A DNA stretch of 64,000 bases from NCBI RefSeq assembly GCF_001578885.1, contig NZ_KQ969495.1, positions 403,876-467,875 of the forward strand. The letters are read 5' to 3'. Under the pieces are notes generated by a model. The model ran no database searches. It was not told the origin of the DNA and was given only the letters and a program-made list of their open reading frames with translations. Below are positions 8,712 to 18,637 of the stretch, piece after piece (position 1 is the stretch's first letter; every line of letters starts with the position of its first letter). Position numbers and translations under genes: made by a program. This DNA is from Streptococcus sp. DD12. GTDB lineage: Bacteria > Bacillota > Bacilli > Lactobacillales > Streptococcaceae.

Positions 8712-9303
8712 TAAGATTGGTCAAGCCCTTAAAGCAGGACAGGCTGTGATTTTACCGACCGAAACGGTTTACGGCCTTTTTGCTCGCGCATTAGATAAAG
8801 AAGCTGTCGCCAAGCTTTACGCCCTTAAAGGCCGTCCAAAGGAAAAGGCCCTTAACCTCAATGTTGCTAGTTTGGCCGATATTTATACCTATTCCACCCA
8901 CCAACCACCTTACTTAAAGAGACTCGTAGATCATTTTTTACCCGGTCCTTTGACGATTATCCTCCCTGCCAATGACCAGGTGCCTGTTTGGGTCAATGCC
9001 GGGTTGGCTACAGTTGGTTTTCGTATGCCTAGTCATCCCAAAACCTTAGCCTATATCAAAGACTTCGGCCCTCTGGTTGGGCCATCTGCTAATCTGTCAG
9101 GACACAGCAGTGGCCGACAGTATGAGGCTATTCAGCAAGCCTTTCAGCAACCGCTCTTGGGGCTTGCAGATGATGCCTTTTTGACAGGCCAGGACTCGAC
9201 TATTGTTGATTTATCGGGTGAAAAAGCAAAAATTCTACGACAAGGTAGCATTACACAAGCAGACTTACAAGCTGCCATCCCTGAGTTAAGATTTGAAGAC
9301 TAG
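8698..9303 (+). CDS. L-threonylcarbamoyladenylate synthase (Sua5/YrdC/YwlC family)
   Basis: Makes threonylcarbamoyl-AMP from threonine, bicarbonate and ATP for t6A37 tRNA modification. It has 201 residues with the YrdC signature ILPTETVYGL, KGRPKEKALNL, PGPLTIIL and GPSANLSG. It begins at GTG 8698 inside the end of prmC (14-bp overlap). It lacks the C-terminal Sua5 domain, so it is the short YrdC/TsaC form. Same operon as prmC and glyA. Confidence 0.92.
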   Translation: MTKHDKIGQALKAGQAVILPTETVYGLFARALDKEAVAKLYALKGRPKEKALNLNVASLADIYTYSTHQPPYLKRLVDHFLPGPLTIILPANDQVPVWVNAGLATVGFRMPSHPKTLAYIKDFGPLVGPSANLSGHSSGRQYEAIQQAFQQPLLGLADDAFLTGQDSTIVDLSGEKAKILRQGSITQADLQAAIPELRFED

Positions 9304-9315
9304 AAGGAGACTCCT

Positions 9316-10578
9316 ATGATTTTTGATAAAACAGATTATCGCCAGTATGACCAAGAGCTTTGGGATGCCATTGCAAAAGAAGAAGAACGGCAGCAAAATA
9401 CCATCGAACTCATCGCCTCAGAAAATGTGGTCTCTCAAGCCGTTATGGCAGCGCAAGGCAGCGTTTTGACCAATAAATACGCTGAAGGCTACCCAGGTAA
9501 ACGTTACTATGGGGGAACGGATGTCGTTGATATTGTTGAGGGGCTAGCCATCGAGCGGGCCAAAGAAATTTTCGGAGCCAAATACGCCAATGTGCAAGCC
9601 CACTCTGGTAGCCAAGCCAACTGTGCAGCCTACATGGCCTTGATTGAACCAGGTGATACCGTAATGGGGATGGATTTGGCTGCTGGTGGGCACTTGACCC
9701 ACGGAGCAGCGGTTAGTTTTTCAGGACAGACCTACCATTTCGTACCTTATAATGTTTCAGCTGAGACAGGCCTTTTGGACTTTGATGCTATTTTGGAACA
9801 AGCCCAAGCCGTTCGTCCTAAACTGATTGTCGCAGGTGCGTCAGCTTATTCTCGCCAGATTGATTTTGCAAAATTTAGAGCAATTGCTGATGCTGTTGGG
9901 GCAAAATTGTTAGTTGATATGGCTCATATTGCAGGCCTTGTAGCTGCTGGTCTGCACCCAAGTCCAGTCCCTTATGCAGACATCACAACAACAACCACTC
10001 ATAAAACCCTGCGTGGTCCACGTGGCGGTCTGATTTTGACCAATGATGAAAATCTAGCCAAAAAAATCAACTCAGCTGTCTTTCCAGGTATTCAAGGGGG
10101 ACCGTTAGAACACGTGATTGCCGCTAAGGCTGTCGCTTTTAAAGAGGTCTTGGACCCTGCCTTCAAGGACTATGCCCAAGCTGTTTTAGATAATGCCAAA
10201 GCCATGGCTGAAATCTTTGAAGCTCATGATAAATTACGTGTGATTTCAGGTGGCACTGACAATCACCTCTTCTTAGTCGATGTGACTAATCTGGTGGAAA
10301 ACGGTAAGATTGCTCAAAACGTCTTGGATGAAGTCAACATCACGCTCAATAAAAATAGTATTCCTTACGAAAAACTGTCACCTTTTAAAACATCTGGTAT
10401 TCGTATCGGTAGTTCAGCTATTACGGCCCGTGGCTTTGGTATCGCAGAAAGCCAACAAGTCGCAAAATTGATTATCAAAGCTTTAGAAAATGCTTCAAAT
10501 CCAGCTGTTTTAGACAGTGTCCGTCAGGAGGTCAAAACGCTTACAGATGCATTCCCTCTTTATGAGGCTATCCAATGA
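9316..10578 (+). CDS. glyA: Serine hydroxymethyltransferase
   Basis: PLP enzyme that converts serine and THF to glycine and 5,10-methylene-THF, the main one-carbon source. It has 420 residues; the PLP lysine is in [14 protein letters not shown] at about residue 230. RBS AAGGAG precedes ATG 9316. Its stop overlaps the next gene by ATGA. It links functionally to the folate operon at 48-51 kb. Confidence 0.97.
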   Translation: MIFDKTDYRQYDQELWDAIAKEEERQQNTIELIASENVVSQAVMAAQGSVLTNKYAEGYPGKRYYGGTDVVDIVEGLAIERAKEIFGAKYANVQAHSGSQANCAAYMALIEPGDTVMGMDLAAGGHLTHGAAVSFSGQTYHFVPYNVSAETGLLDFDAILEQAQAVRPKLIVAGASAYSRQIDFAKFRAIADAVGAKLLVDMAHIAGLVAAGLHPSPVPYADITTTTTHKTLRGPRGGLILTNDENLAKKINSAVFPGIQGGPLEHVIAAKAVAFKEVLDPAFKDYAQAVLDNAKAMAEIFEAHDKLRVISGGTDNHLFLVDVTNLVENGKIAQNVLDEVNITLNKNSIPYEKLSPFKTSGIRIGSSAITARGFGIAESQQVAKLIIKALENASNPAVLDSVRQEVKTLTDAFPLYEAIQ

Positions 10579-11552
10579 GCATGGATTTTTACCTCAAAAC
10601 GCTCTTCATTCATCAATTTCGGCCGGATGACACGGAAATCCAATGGATGGAAGAGCCACTGGCAGTCACGCCAGCCTTAGATAGCTATTTTTCTAAAAAA
10701 CTCGCCAAGGTTTTTTCCGATGACGCCAAACGTGGTCAGCTCGAGCAGGACCACCCTTTTTGGGATTACATTTCTGACGATAACCGAGGAACTTCCCAAG
10801 CATTGACACAAGCTTGGTTGGAAGCTTTTAAAGTGAGTGAAAATCAGAAAACCAATGACCTGGTCTTTTTACGCTTTGAAAAAGATGGTCAGGCTTATAT
10901 CGCTTTTCTGCGCATGGCGCTAAAGGAAAGTCTGGTTCATGCTGGTGATAGCCAAAAACCATTGCAACTGACACAAAATGTTTTTCCATCTGCGGCACAA
11001 ACACCTGACGAGGCCCTAGTTTTAAACCTTGAAACAGGGCGCTATTTTATTATCGAAAAGCGGATTAAGAGCAATGGAGGCTTTCTCAACTACTTTACAG
11101 AGGATTTCATCCAGACGCAGGCCCAACCATCCGTGAAAAAGGCTATTAAATCGATTGAGCAAGTTGCCAAAAAGGTAGCGGATGATTTCAATCGACATGA
11201 TTTTCAATTTGATTCCAAGATTAAATCGGCCATCCACCAAAACATGGAAGAAGAAGCGGTCTTATCGGCTGAAAATCTGGCTAACCAGCTGTTTGAAGAC
11301 AATCTGACAGCCCGTCTCACCTTCGTGGACAAGCTAAAGGACACCGTTCCAGATGCAGTCCCTATCAATGATATTGATTCCAGTCGACAACTTAAGAAAT
11401 TTGAAAATCAAAAGCTATCTTTGTCCAATGGGATTGAACTATTGGTGCCTAATGCGGTCTATGAAGACGCTGATAGTGTTGAATTTATCCAAAATCCAAA
11501 TGGAACTTATTCCATCCTCATCAAAAATATTGAAGATATTCAAAACAAGTAG
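10575..11552 (+). CDS. Nucleoid-associated protein (YejK/NdpA family)
   Basis: 325 residues matching the pfam04245 family of DNA-binding proteins related to E. coli Yej[22 protein letters not shown] at the start, [24 protein letters not shown] in the middle, and a C-terminal [23 protein letters not shown] region. Its exact role in Gram-positives is unclear. It overlaps glyA by four bases and lies five bases before the lysozyme-like gene, so it is co-transcribed. Confidence 0.82.
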   Translation: MSMDFYLKTLFIHQFRPDDTEIQWMEEPLAVTPALDSYFSKKLAKVFSDDAKRGQLEQDHPFWDYISDDNRGTSQALTQAWLEAFKVSENQKTNDLVFLRFEKDGQAYIAFLRMALKESLVHAGDSQKPLQLTQNVFPSAAQTPDEALVLNLETGRYFIIEKRIKSNGGFLNYFTEDFIQTQAQPSVKKAIKSIEQVAKKVADDFNRHDFQFDSKIKSAIHQNMEEEAVLSAENLANQLFEDNLTARLTFVDKLKDTVPDAVPINDIDSSRQLKKFENQKLSLSNGIELLVPNAVYEDADSVEFIQNPNGTYSILIKNIEDIQNK

Positions 11553-11557
11553 CTGCT

Positions 11558-12172
11558 ATGAAGAAATTTTTCAAACGCTTAATGCTATCACTTTTAGTGA
11601 TTGGCGTCTGCCTGTGTGCTTTTTGGCTCTATCGAACGCACGAAGCCATTAAGACTGTGCTACAATACCGAGCGACAGTCCGTAAAGTCCTAAAAGACAA
11701 TGATTCCAAGGTTAATGAAGATCTGGTTTTAGCCGTCATTTATACGGAAACCAAGGGAAATTCTCAGGACCTTATGCAATCGAGTGAGAGTAGTTCAGGC
11801 ACAACCAATAGTATTACAGATTCTAAAACCTCCATCCAGCAGGGGATAACAGTATTAGGTGAAAACCTTGATCAGGCACAAGACAAGCATGTCGATGCCT
11901 GGACAGCAGTTCAAGCCTATAATTTTGGAATGAATTATATAAACTATGTCGCTGAAAATGGTGGCAAAAATACGATTGCCCTAGCCAAGCGCTACTCTAA
12001 AAATGTGGTAGCCCCGTCTTTGGGAAACACCACGGGTAAGACCTATTTTTACCTGCATCCGATTGCCCTATTTTATGGAGGAGGCGAACTCTATGAAAAT
12101 GGTGGCAACATTTACTATTCAAGACAGGTGCAATTTAACTACCACCTCATCAAACTGATGACACTTTTTTAA
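11558..12172 (+). CDS. Membrane-anchored lysozyme-like cell-wall hydrolase (PvaA-like)
   Basis: 204 residues: a basic start, one membrane span or uncleaved signal at about 8-26, then a lysozyme-like (pfam13702/GH23-like) domain. The likely catalytic Glu is in YTETKGNSQDLMQSSES at about residue 64; AYNFGMNYI, GGKNTIALAKRYS and YSRQVQFNY follow. It resembles the pneumococcal PvaA group, which acts on peptidoglycan outside the membrane. The muralytic activity is inferred from family. An ABC exporter pair starts two bases later. Confidence 0.85.
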   Translation: MKKFFKRLMLSLLVIGVCLCAFWLYRTHEAIKTVLQYRATVRKVLKDNDSKVNEDLVLAVIYTETKGNSQDLMQSSESSSGTTNSITDSKTSIQQGITVLGENLDQAQDKHVDAWTAVQAYNFGMNYINYVAENGGKNTIALAKRYSKNVVAPSLGNTTGKTYFYLHPIALFYGGGELYENGGNIYYSRQVQFNYHLIKLMTLF

Positions 12173-12174
12173 AC

Positions 12175-13920
12175 ATGAAAAATTTACTGATTTATTTTAA
12201 AGGTTATTTGAAAGAAACCATCTTAGGTCCTCTTTTCAAACTGCTAGAAGCTAGTTTTGAGCTCCTCGTTCCTATGGTGGTTGCTGTCATCATTGACCAA
12301 GTGATTCCCCATCGTGACAAGACCCATCTCTATGAGATGATTGGTCTTTTATTGCTTTTAGCCCTATTAGGCGTGACGGTCTCTATCACAGCACAATATT
12401 TTTCCGCAAAATCAGCTGTTCGCTACACGCAAAAACTGAGCCAAGACCTCTTTGCAAAGATTATGCGTCTGCCAAAGCCAGAGCGGGATGCCCTATCGGC
12501 CTCCTCTTTGGTGACGCGGATAACCAGTGATACTTACCTCATCCAAACGGCCATCAATCAATTTCTCCGTCTTTTTCTGCGAGCTCCTATTATCGTGATG
12601 GGCTCCTGTCTCATGGCCTTTGCTTTAAGCCCTGTCATCACCTGGTGGTTTATCGGCATGATTGGGGCGTTGACGGTGGTTATTTACCTCATCACTCGTC
12701 TGACCAATCCCTTCTATCGAAAAATCCGCCAATTGACGGATACTATTGTGCTTTTAACCTCACAACAAGTCGAAGGAATGCGGGTTATCCGTGCTTTCGG
12801 GCAAGACAAACGGGAAGAAGAGCGTTTTGAAGAAACCAATGACAGCTACCAGAGCACACAGATTACAGTTGGCCGCTGGGCCGTTTTATTGTCTCCATTG
12901 ACCTTCCTCATTGTCAATACGGCCTTAGTTGGCGTCATCTGGCAAGGAAACCTACAAATTCAAGGCAATCTTCTGGCACAAGGGTCTCTCGTCGCCTTGA
13001 TAAACTATTTGACCAATATTTTAGTTGAATTACTCAAGGTGACCATGCTGGTGAGTTCGCTCAATCAAGCCTACATTGCTGCTGGTCGGGTGACAGCTAT
13101 TTTTGAGCAAGAAGACGAAAATGTTACCGCAGCTTTAGCCCCTGCTGAAAGCCCCTCTGACCAGACAGTCCTTGCGGTCTCAAATCTTGAGTTTCGCTAC
13201 CCCAAAGCACAAGAAGCAGCCCTCTCGCACATTAACCTCACTATCAAAGAAGGGCAATTTTTTGGCATTATCGGAAGTACGGGTTCTGGGAAATCAACGC
13301 TGAGTCAACTCCTCTTACGCCTCTACCAAGCCCAAAAGGGGGCGATTGCTCAATTTCATCAGGGACAGTCGCCAGCCAATCTCTTACAGTGGCGGCAAAA
13401 TATCGCCTGGGTTCCCCAAAACGCCCAACTGTTTAAGGGCACCATTCGGAGCAATTTAACCCTGGGGCTAGAGGGTGATGTTTCTGATAAGCAGCTCTGG
13501 GCAGCCTTAGACCAGGCGCAAGCCAGCGACTTTGTTCGAGAAAAATCGCTACAACTGGATGAACCTGTGGAAGCCTTTGGCCGAAATTTTTCTGGTGGCC
13601 AAAGACAGCGCTTGACCATCGCTCGCGCGCTCCTGAGACAGGCCCCTATTTTACTGCTAGACGATGCCACCTCTGCCTTGGATTACTTGACCGAAGCTCG
13701 TTTGCTCAAGACACTTATGGCAAAGACAGAGCTAACCTTGCTCCTTATTTCACAACGAACGAGCAGTCTAAAGGCGGCGGATAATATACTCGTCCTAGAA
13801 AATGGTCAGCAAGTTGGTTTAGGGCAGCATGAAGCCCTTTTAGCCAGCAATCCCATTTACCAAGAAATTCACTATTCTCAGCACCCCGAAGAAAGGAGCA
13901 GTGATGAAAGCACGCAATAG
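12175..13920 (+). CDS. Heterodimeric ABC exporter, degenerate-site subunit
   Basis: Fused membrane-plus-ATPase half-transporter, 581 residues. About six membrane spans fill residues 15-300. Walker A GSTGSGKST is at about 366 and the signature FSGGQ at about 471. Walker B reads LLLDDATSALD, with Asp in place of the catalytic Glu, and the H-loop His is replaced by Gln (ISQRTSS). These changes mark the nucleotide site of this subunit as non-hydrolysing, as in TM287/288, LmrCD or EfrAB type exporters. Its partner overlaps by 20 bp. The substrate is unknown; drugs or peptides are typical. Confidence 0.92.
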   Translation: MKNLLIYFKGYLKETILGPLFKLLEASFELLVPMVVAVIIDQVIPHRDKTHLYEMIGLLLLLALLGVTVSITAQYFSAKSAVRYTQKLSQDLFAKIMRLPKPERDALSASSLVTRITSDTYLIQTAINQFLRLFLRAPIIVMGSCLMAFALSPVITWWFIGMIGALTVVIYLITRLTNPFYRKIRQLTDTIVLLTSQQVEGMRVIRAFGQDKREEERFEETNDSYQSTQITVGRWAVLLSPLTFLIVNTALVGVIWQGNLQIQGNLLAQGSLVALINYLTNILVELLKVTMLVSSLNQAYIAAGRVTAIFEQEDENVTAALAPAESPSDQTVLAVSNLEFRYPKAQEAALSHINLTIKEGQFFGIIGSTGSGKSTLSQLLLRLYQAQKGAIAQFHQGQSPANLLQWRQNIAWVPQNAQLFKGTIRSNLTLGLEGDVSDKQLWAALDQAQASDFVREKSLQLDEPVEAFGRNFSGGQRQRLTIARALLRQAPILLLDDATSALDYLTEARLLKTLMAKTELTLLLISQRTSSLKAADNILVLENGQQVGLGQHEALLASNPIYQEIHYSQHPEERSSDESTQ

Positions 13921-15646
13921 TCGGCAAGTTATTGCTGAAATCGGCTCAGATTTTCTTCCTCAAAAGTCTTTATTGCTTTTTGCGCTTTTAGGGACCATTG
14001 TGCAGGTGGCTTTGACTGCCTATCTTCCCCTGCTGATTGGTGATGCCGTAAACGCTGTCGTCTCCAGCCACCCTTGGCAGTCACTATTTCCAATTTTGCT
14101 ACGGATGGCTTGGGTGATTTTAATCAATACCCTCATCCAATGGTTGAATCCGCTACTATACAACCGTTTGGTCTACCGCTATACAGCCCGTTTGCGCCAG
14201 CGTACCATTGCCAAATTGCACCAATTACCCCTAGCCTACCTCGACCGGCACAGTGTCGGCGACCTGGTTGCGCGTGTCACAGCTGATACAGAACAACTGT
14301 CTAATGGCTTATTAATGGTCTTCAATCAATTTCTTGTTGGGGTCTTGACGCTCCTTTTCACCGTTATTGCCATGGCAAAATTAGACCTGGTCATGATGCT
14401 GGTTACTGTTTGTTTGACGCCATTATCAATTATCCTGGCACGATTTATCGCTAACAAATCCTATCATCTCTATCAAGAACAAACGAAAAGCCGTGGGCAA
14501 CAGACCCAGATGGTTGAAGAGCTTATCCAACAAGAAGAAGTGGTGCAAGCTTTCAATGCTCAAGAACAGATGATTCAAGCCTTTAATGAGGTCAATGGCC
14601 GCTATGCGGATTATTCTCAAGATGCCATCTTTTATTCCTCCACAGTCAATCCAGCGACACGTCTGATCAATGCGCTCATATATGCGCTCTTGGTTGGTAT
14701 TGGTGCCATGCGTATCATGTCAGGCAATTTTAGTGTTGGGGCTTTGACGGCCTTTTTAAACTATGTTACCCAGTACACCAAGCCTTTCAATGACATCTCT
14801 GCTGTTTTTGCGGAACTCCAAAGCGCCCTGGCTTGTGGCGATCGCCTCTATATGGTCCTCGCCCAGGAAAGTCTGACAGAAACAGGGCAAGAGACACTGA
14901 CCATTGCGCAAAATCAAGGAGCTGTAACCTTTGAGCATGTCTCATTTGGCTATGTTCCAGAGCAAACGCTTTTAGAGGATATCAGCATTGCTATCCCTGC
15001 TGGCAGTAAGGTAGCCATTGTCGGCCCGACAGGTGCCGGAAAATCGACCCTGATTAATCTGCTCATGCGTTTTTACGAGGTCAATCAGGGGCAGATTTTG
15101 ATTGATGGTGTGCCAGTCACAGACTATACTCGCGAATCGCTCCGGAGCCAAATAGGCATGGTCTTGCAGGAAACTTGGCTAGAAACAGCGACGGTGGCAG
15201 ACAACATCGCCTATGGGCACCCAACAGCTAGTCGTGCAGAGGTTATTGCTGCAGCCAAGGCGGCCAAGGCAGACTTTTTTATTCGCCAACTGCCTCAAGG
15301 TTACGATACCTTTTTAGCAGATGCGGGCGCTTCCTTGTCTCAAGGCCAACGGCAATTATTAGCAATCGCAAGACTGTTTGTCAAAGTACCTGAAATCCTC
15401 ATTTTAGACGAAGCTACCTCCTCTATTGACACACGGACTGAGGTGCTTATCCAAGAAGCCTTTGAAAAGTTGATGGCAGGTCGTACAAGCTTTATCATTG
15501 CCCATCGCTTATCTACCATCCAAAATGCCGATATTATTTTGGTTATGGTAGCTGGTAATATTGTCGAGCACGGCAATCATAGCCAGTTGATGGCACAAAA
15601 GGGTGTCTACTTTGACATGCAGACAGCCCAAGAACAGCTTTCATAA
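13901..15646 (+). CDS. Heterodimeric ABC exporter, catalytic subunit
   Basis: 581 residues, the same length as its partner. A six-span membrane domain is followed by an ATPase with Walker A GPTGAGKST at about 375, signature LSQGQ (a Gln where Gly is usual) at about 478, canonical Walker B LILDEATSSID at about 501 and H-loop AHRLST. The canonical Walker B and His here with the odd signature match the asymmetric arrangement: this subunit supplies the catalytic Glu, while its weak signature faces the degenerate site of the other. Last gene of the long operon; a terminator follows. Confidence 0.92.
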   Translation: MMKARNSRQVIAEIGSDFLPQKSLLLFALLGTIVQVALTAYLPLLIGDAVNAVVSSHPWQSLFPILLRMAWVILINTLIQWLNPLLYNRLVYRYTARLRQRTIAKLHQLPLAYLDRHSVGDLVARVTADTEQLSNGLLMVFNQFLVGVLTLLFTVIAMAKLDLVMMLVTVCLTPLSIILARFIANKSYHLYQEQTKSRGQQTQMVEELIQQEEVVQAFNAQEQMIQAFNEVNGRYADYSQDAIFYSSTVNPATRLINALIYALLVGIGAMRIMSGNFSVGALTAFLNYVTQYTKPFNDISAVFAELQSALACGDRLYMVLAQESLTETGQETLTIAQNQGAVTFEHVSFGYVPEQTLLEDISIAIPAGSKVAIVGPTGAGKSTLINLLMRFYEVNQGQILIDGVPVTDYTRESLRSQIGMVLQETWLETATVADNIAYGHPTASRAEVIAAAKAAKADFFIRQLPQGYDTFLADAGASLSQGQRQLLAIARLFVKVPEILILDEATSSIDTRTEVLIQEAFEKLMAGRTSFIIAHRLSTIQNADIILVMVAGNIVEHGNHSQLMAQKGVYFDMQTAQEQLS

Positions 15647-15651
15647 AAAAG

Positions 15652-15685
15652 AAAAAAGCGTTGAAGAAAAGTTCAACGCTTTTTT
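15652..15685. terminator. Bidirectional terminator
   Basis: AAAAAAGCGTTGAA pairs with TTCAACGCTTTTTT around a six-base loop. It serves the exporter operon (plus) and pgm (minus). Confidence 0.9.
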
Positions 15686-15708
15686 GGATCTATCTGATAA
15701 TGAGGCTT

Positions 15709-17427
15709 TTAGCTCACGAAGGCATTGATTTGATTTTCAATCGCTTCAAGCTTATCTTGAGCCTCTTTAGCGGTATCGCCAACAGTGGCAACATAGAATT
15801 TGATTTTTGGTTCTGTACCTGAAGGACGTACAGCAAACCAGGAACCATCTTCTAAAATGTACTTCAAGACATTGCTAGGTGGTGTTGTCAGCTCACTAAC
15901 AGTACCATCTTTGCTAGTAGCTGTTTGTTTTTCAAAGTCCTCAGACAAGTCGATAGTCAAACCAGCATAAGAGGATGGGCCAGCATTGCGGAATTTTTCC
16001 ATGATGGCCTTGATTTGTGTCGTACCATCGACCCCTGATAGGGTGAGAGAAATAGTCTTTTCTGCAAAGTAACCGTACTCTTTATAGATTTCTTCAATCC
16101 CATCGGCTAAGGTCAGGCCACGAGAGCGGTAGTAGGCAGCAATTTCAGCCACAATCAGAACAGCTTGGATAGCATCCTTGTCTCGAACAAATGGTTTAAT
16201 CAGATAACCAAAGCTTTCTTCAAAACCAAACATGTAGGTGTAGTTGCCTGTATCTTCAAACTCTTGGATTTTTTCTCCAATGAATTTGAAACCAGTCAAG
16301 ACATTAAACATGGTAGCACCATAGCTTTGTGCAATCTTCGTCACTAATTCGGTTGAAACAATGGATTTTGCCAAAGCGGCATTTTGCGGAAGAGTCCCTG
16401 CTGTTTTGTGCGCTTCAAGGATGTATTTAGCAATAAGCGCACCAATTTGGTTACCAGAGAGGTTTTTATAAGAGCCATCAGGTTGGCGAATTTCAACCCC
16501 TAGACGGTCAGCATCTGGGTCAGTTGCTACCAAGACATCTGCATCCACTTGCCGTCCCAACTCTTCAGCCAAAGCAAAGGCAGCTTGGCTTTCAGGGTTT
16601 GGAGAAGCAACTGTTGAAAAGTCTGGGTCTGGCTTGCATTGAGCCTCCACCACTTGGACTTGGTCAAAACCAGCTTGCGCTAAGGCACGACGGGCCAACA
16701 TTTCTCCTGTACCATGCAAGGGGGTGTAGACAATTTTCATGTCTCGACCATATTGGTCAATCAAGGCCTGATTGATGTTAACGTCTTTGACTTCTTTGAG
16801 GTATTCTGCATCTACCGCTTCGCCGATAACGGTAATCAAACCAGATGCTTTAGCTTGGTCCAGGTCAGCTAAAGGAATAGTAAATGGGTCCTCAATGGCA
16901 CGAATGTAATCTGTCAAGGCTGCGGCATCAGCAGGAGGCATTTGACCACCGTCTTCACCATAGACCTTATAGCCGTTAAATGGGGCTGGGTTGTGGCTAG
17001 CAGTTACCATAATACCCGCAAATGTGTGCAAATGACGAACGGCAAAAGATAACTCTGGTGTTGGCCGTAGAGATTCAAATACAAAACTTGGAATCCCGTG
17101 GTGAGCCAGAACCTGTGCAGATTCAAAGGCAAATTCGTAGGAGAAGTGGCGAGAGTCATAAGCAATCGCTACGCCACGTTTAGCAGTTTCTTCGCCTTTA
17201 GAGAGAATCAACTGTGCTAGGCCTTCTGTGGCTTGGCGCACCACATAAATATTGATGCGGTTGGTACCAGCACCGATAAGCCCCCGCATACCTGCTGTAC
17301 CAAATTCTAGATTTGTGTAAAAGGCATCTTCTTTTGTTTTTTCGTCCATAGTCTGCAGCTCTTGAGTCAAGTAGGCTGGCAAGCTAGGTTCCTGAAGCCA
17401 AGTATTATAGGTGTCTTGATATGTCAT
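15709..17427 (-). CDS. pgm: Phosphoglucomutase/phosphomannomutase family (alpha-PGM)
   Basis: Interconverts glucose 1- and 6-phosphate, feeding UDP-glucose and wall/capsule polymers. It has 572 residues with the phosphoserine loop TASHNP at about residue 146, the metal loop DPDADRLGV at about 306-314 and the phosphate-binding end RPSGTEPKIKFY. RBS GGAGG is just upstream of the ATG at 17427. The promoter has an extended -10 with a CcpA-like site at the transcription start. Confidence 0.95.
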   Translation of the reverse strand: MTYQDTYNTWLQEPSLPAYLTQELQTMDEKTKEDAFYTNLEFGTAGMRGLIGAGTNRINIYVVRQATEGLAQLILSKGEETAKRGVAIAYDSRHFSYEFAFESAQVLAHHGIPSFVFESLRPTPELSFAVRHLHTFAGIMVTASHNPAPFNGYKVYGEDGGQMPPADAAALTDYIRAIEDPFTIPLADLDQAKASGLITVIGEAVDAEYLKEVKDVNINQALIDQYGRDMKIVYTPLHGTGEMLARRALAQAGFDQVQVVEAQCKPDPDFSTVASPNPESQAAFALAEELGRQVDADVLVATDPDADRLGVEIRQPDGSYKNLSGNQIGALIAKYILEAHKTAGTLPQNAALAKSIVSTELVTKIAQSYGATMFNVLTGFKFIGEKIQEFEDTGNYTYMFGFEESFGYLIKPFVRDKDAIQAVLIVAEIAAYYRSRGLTLADGIEEIYKEYGYFAEKTISLTLSGVDGTTQIKAIMEKFRNAGPSSYAGLTIDLSEDFEKQTATSKDGTVSELTTPPSNVLKYILEDGSWFAVRPSGTEPKIKFYVATVGDTAKEAQDKLEAIENQINAFVS

Positions 17428-17448
17428 TTGAAACCTCCGTATGAAAAA

Positions 17449-17476
17449 GTTAATCGCTTACATTTCCATTATAGCA
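17449..17476 (-). promoter_or_regulatory. pgm promoter with cre-like site
   Basis: Extended -10 TGCTATAAT on the minus strand (TATAAT at 17468-17473). A cre-like TGTAAGCGATTAAC (17449-17462, minus strand) lies at about -2 to +12 and matches 12 of 14 positions of TGWAANCGNTNWCA. CcpA binding there would block initiation or clearance. Confidence 0.45.
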
Positions 17477-17485
17477 CGATTCTAT

Positions 17486-17512
17486 AAAAAAATCACGGCT
17501 TCCCGTGATAAA
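17486..17512 (-). terminator. Terminator of the coaB-coaC-panT operon
   Basis: Minus-strand hairpin TCACGG-GAAG-CCGTGA followed by TTTTTTT. It starts about ten bases after the stop of the ECF S-component gene. Confidence 0.85.
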
Positions 17513-17519
17513 AATCGTC

Positions 17520-18095
17520 TTATTTTGTCGCTTTTAGTACACGTGGCGCAACCAACATGGTCACAAAAGCATAGACAAGAAGTTCTATGATGGAGTTGGA
17601 GGCAAAAACAGCCCCTAGAAGCGCCATGACATCTCCTTGGTAAACAGTTTGAAAGAAAATGAAAATACCAGATAAGACAAAAACTGTGTTAGTAAGGGCT
17701 CCCATGGCACCAGCCAAGAAGAGTCCGCCTTTAGTTTGCCATAATTTATATATGTAGTAAGGAACAACCCCGATTAAAATGCGCGGAACCAGTGCAATGA
17801 GGAAACTAAAGAGGTTTCCGTTTGGCACAAATGGTGAAAAAAGGAAGCTAGCTGCAACATTATAGACCACTGTGTTATAGACGACACTGTAAAGCCCCAT
17901 ATAGGTACCCAGAATGGCCCCAATTTTCGGCCCATAACACACGCTAGCTAGGATAACGACGATGGGCATAAGCGTTGGTTTGATAGGTAGGGGAAAAAGA
18001 CCATACAAGACCGTGCTAAAATATTGGATAATAGTTGCTAAAGCAATTAAAATAGCAACAATCGCTACTTGACGGGAACGCTGATTAGTTTTCAT
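17520..18095 (-). CDS. ECF transporter S component, probably for pantothenate
   Basis: 191-residue membrane protein with about six hydrophobic segments and the ECF S-component pattern near the start (AILIALATIIQYF; then IKPTLMPIVVILASVCYGPKIGAILGTYMGLY). It captures a vitamin and docks on the shared EcfAAT module, which is not in this window. Its start overlaps coaC by 11 bp, and coaB-coaC make CoA from pantothenate, so pantothenate (PanT-type) is the likely substrate. That substrate is inferred from context. Confidence 0.82.
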   Translation of the reverse strand: MKTNQRSRQVAIVAILIALATIIQYFSTVLYGLFPLPIKPTLMPIVVILASVCYGPKIGAILGTYMGLYSVVYNTVVYNVAASFLFSPFVPNGNLFSFLIALVPRILIGVVPYYIYKLWQTKGGLFLAGAMGALTNTVFVLSGIFIFFQTVYQGDVMALLGAVFASNSIIELLVYAFVTMLVAPRVLKATK

Positions 18096-18633
18096 TGGAT
18101 AGGGTTTCCTCGATTTCTAAAAGAATAACAGAGAGGTCTGCTAGAGCGCCGGGTCCATAGTCTCCACAAGCCAAAAGGGATTCTTTGGGGAAGATTTGAT
18201 GGTAGCCATAAGCTTCCAAGGTTGCCAAATTGGCCTGTGTCGCTGGGTTTTGGTACATCTTGGTATTCATGGCTGGTGCGATAAGCTTAGGTGTTTTTGG
18301 ATCCAGAGCTAAGGCTGTCGCTGATAGCATGTCATCCGCAAAACCATGGGCCAGTTTAGCCAAGCTATTAGCCGAGGCTGGGGCTAGAATGAAGAGATCA
18401 GCCCACTTGCCTGTATCAATGTGGGCGATTTCTGTTGGGTTTTCCTCTACCATGACATCTGTAAGAACAGGGCGCTTAGACAAGGTTTGTAAAGTCAAAG
18501 GTGTGATAAAAGCCTGAGCTCCTTTGGTCATTATCACCTGTACCGCATGGCCTCTTTTACGCAGTTGACTGGTTAAATCTGCTGCCTTATAGGCCGAGAT
18601 AGAACCTGAGACAGCAAGTAAAATATTCGCCAT
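18085..18633 (-). CDS. coaC: Phosphopantothenoylcysteine decarboxylase
   Basis: FMN flavoprotein that decarboxylates phosphopantothenoylcysteine to phosphopantetheine (CoA synthesis). 182 residues: LLAVSGSISAYKA at the start, PASANSLAKLAHGFADDMLS with the FMN-binding PASANT-like motif, and the PAMNTKMYQNPA active-site motif with conserved Asn. It starts four bases after the coaB stop. Confidence 0.94.
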   Translation of the reverse strand: MANILLAVSGSISAYKAADLTSQLRKRGHAVQVIMTKGAQAFITPLTLQTLSKRPVLTDVMVEENPTEIAHIDTGKWADLFILAPASANSLAKLAHGFADDMLSATALALDPKTPKLIAPAMNTKMYQNPATQANLATLEAYGYHQIFPKESLLACGDYGPGALADLSVILLEIEETLSNEN

Positions 18634-18637
18634 AACC

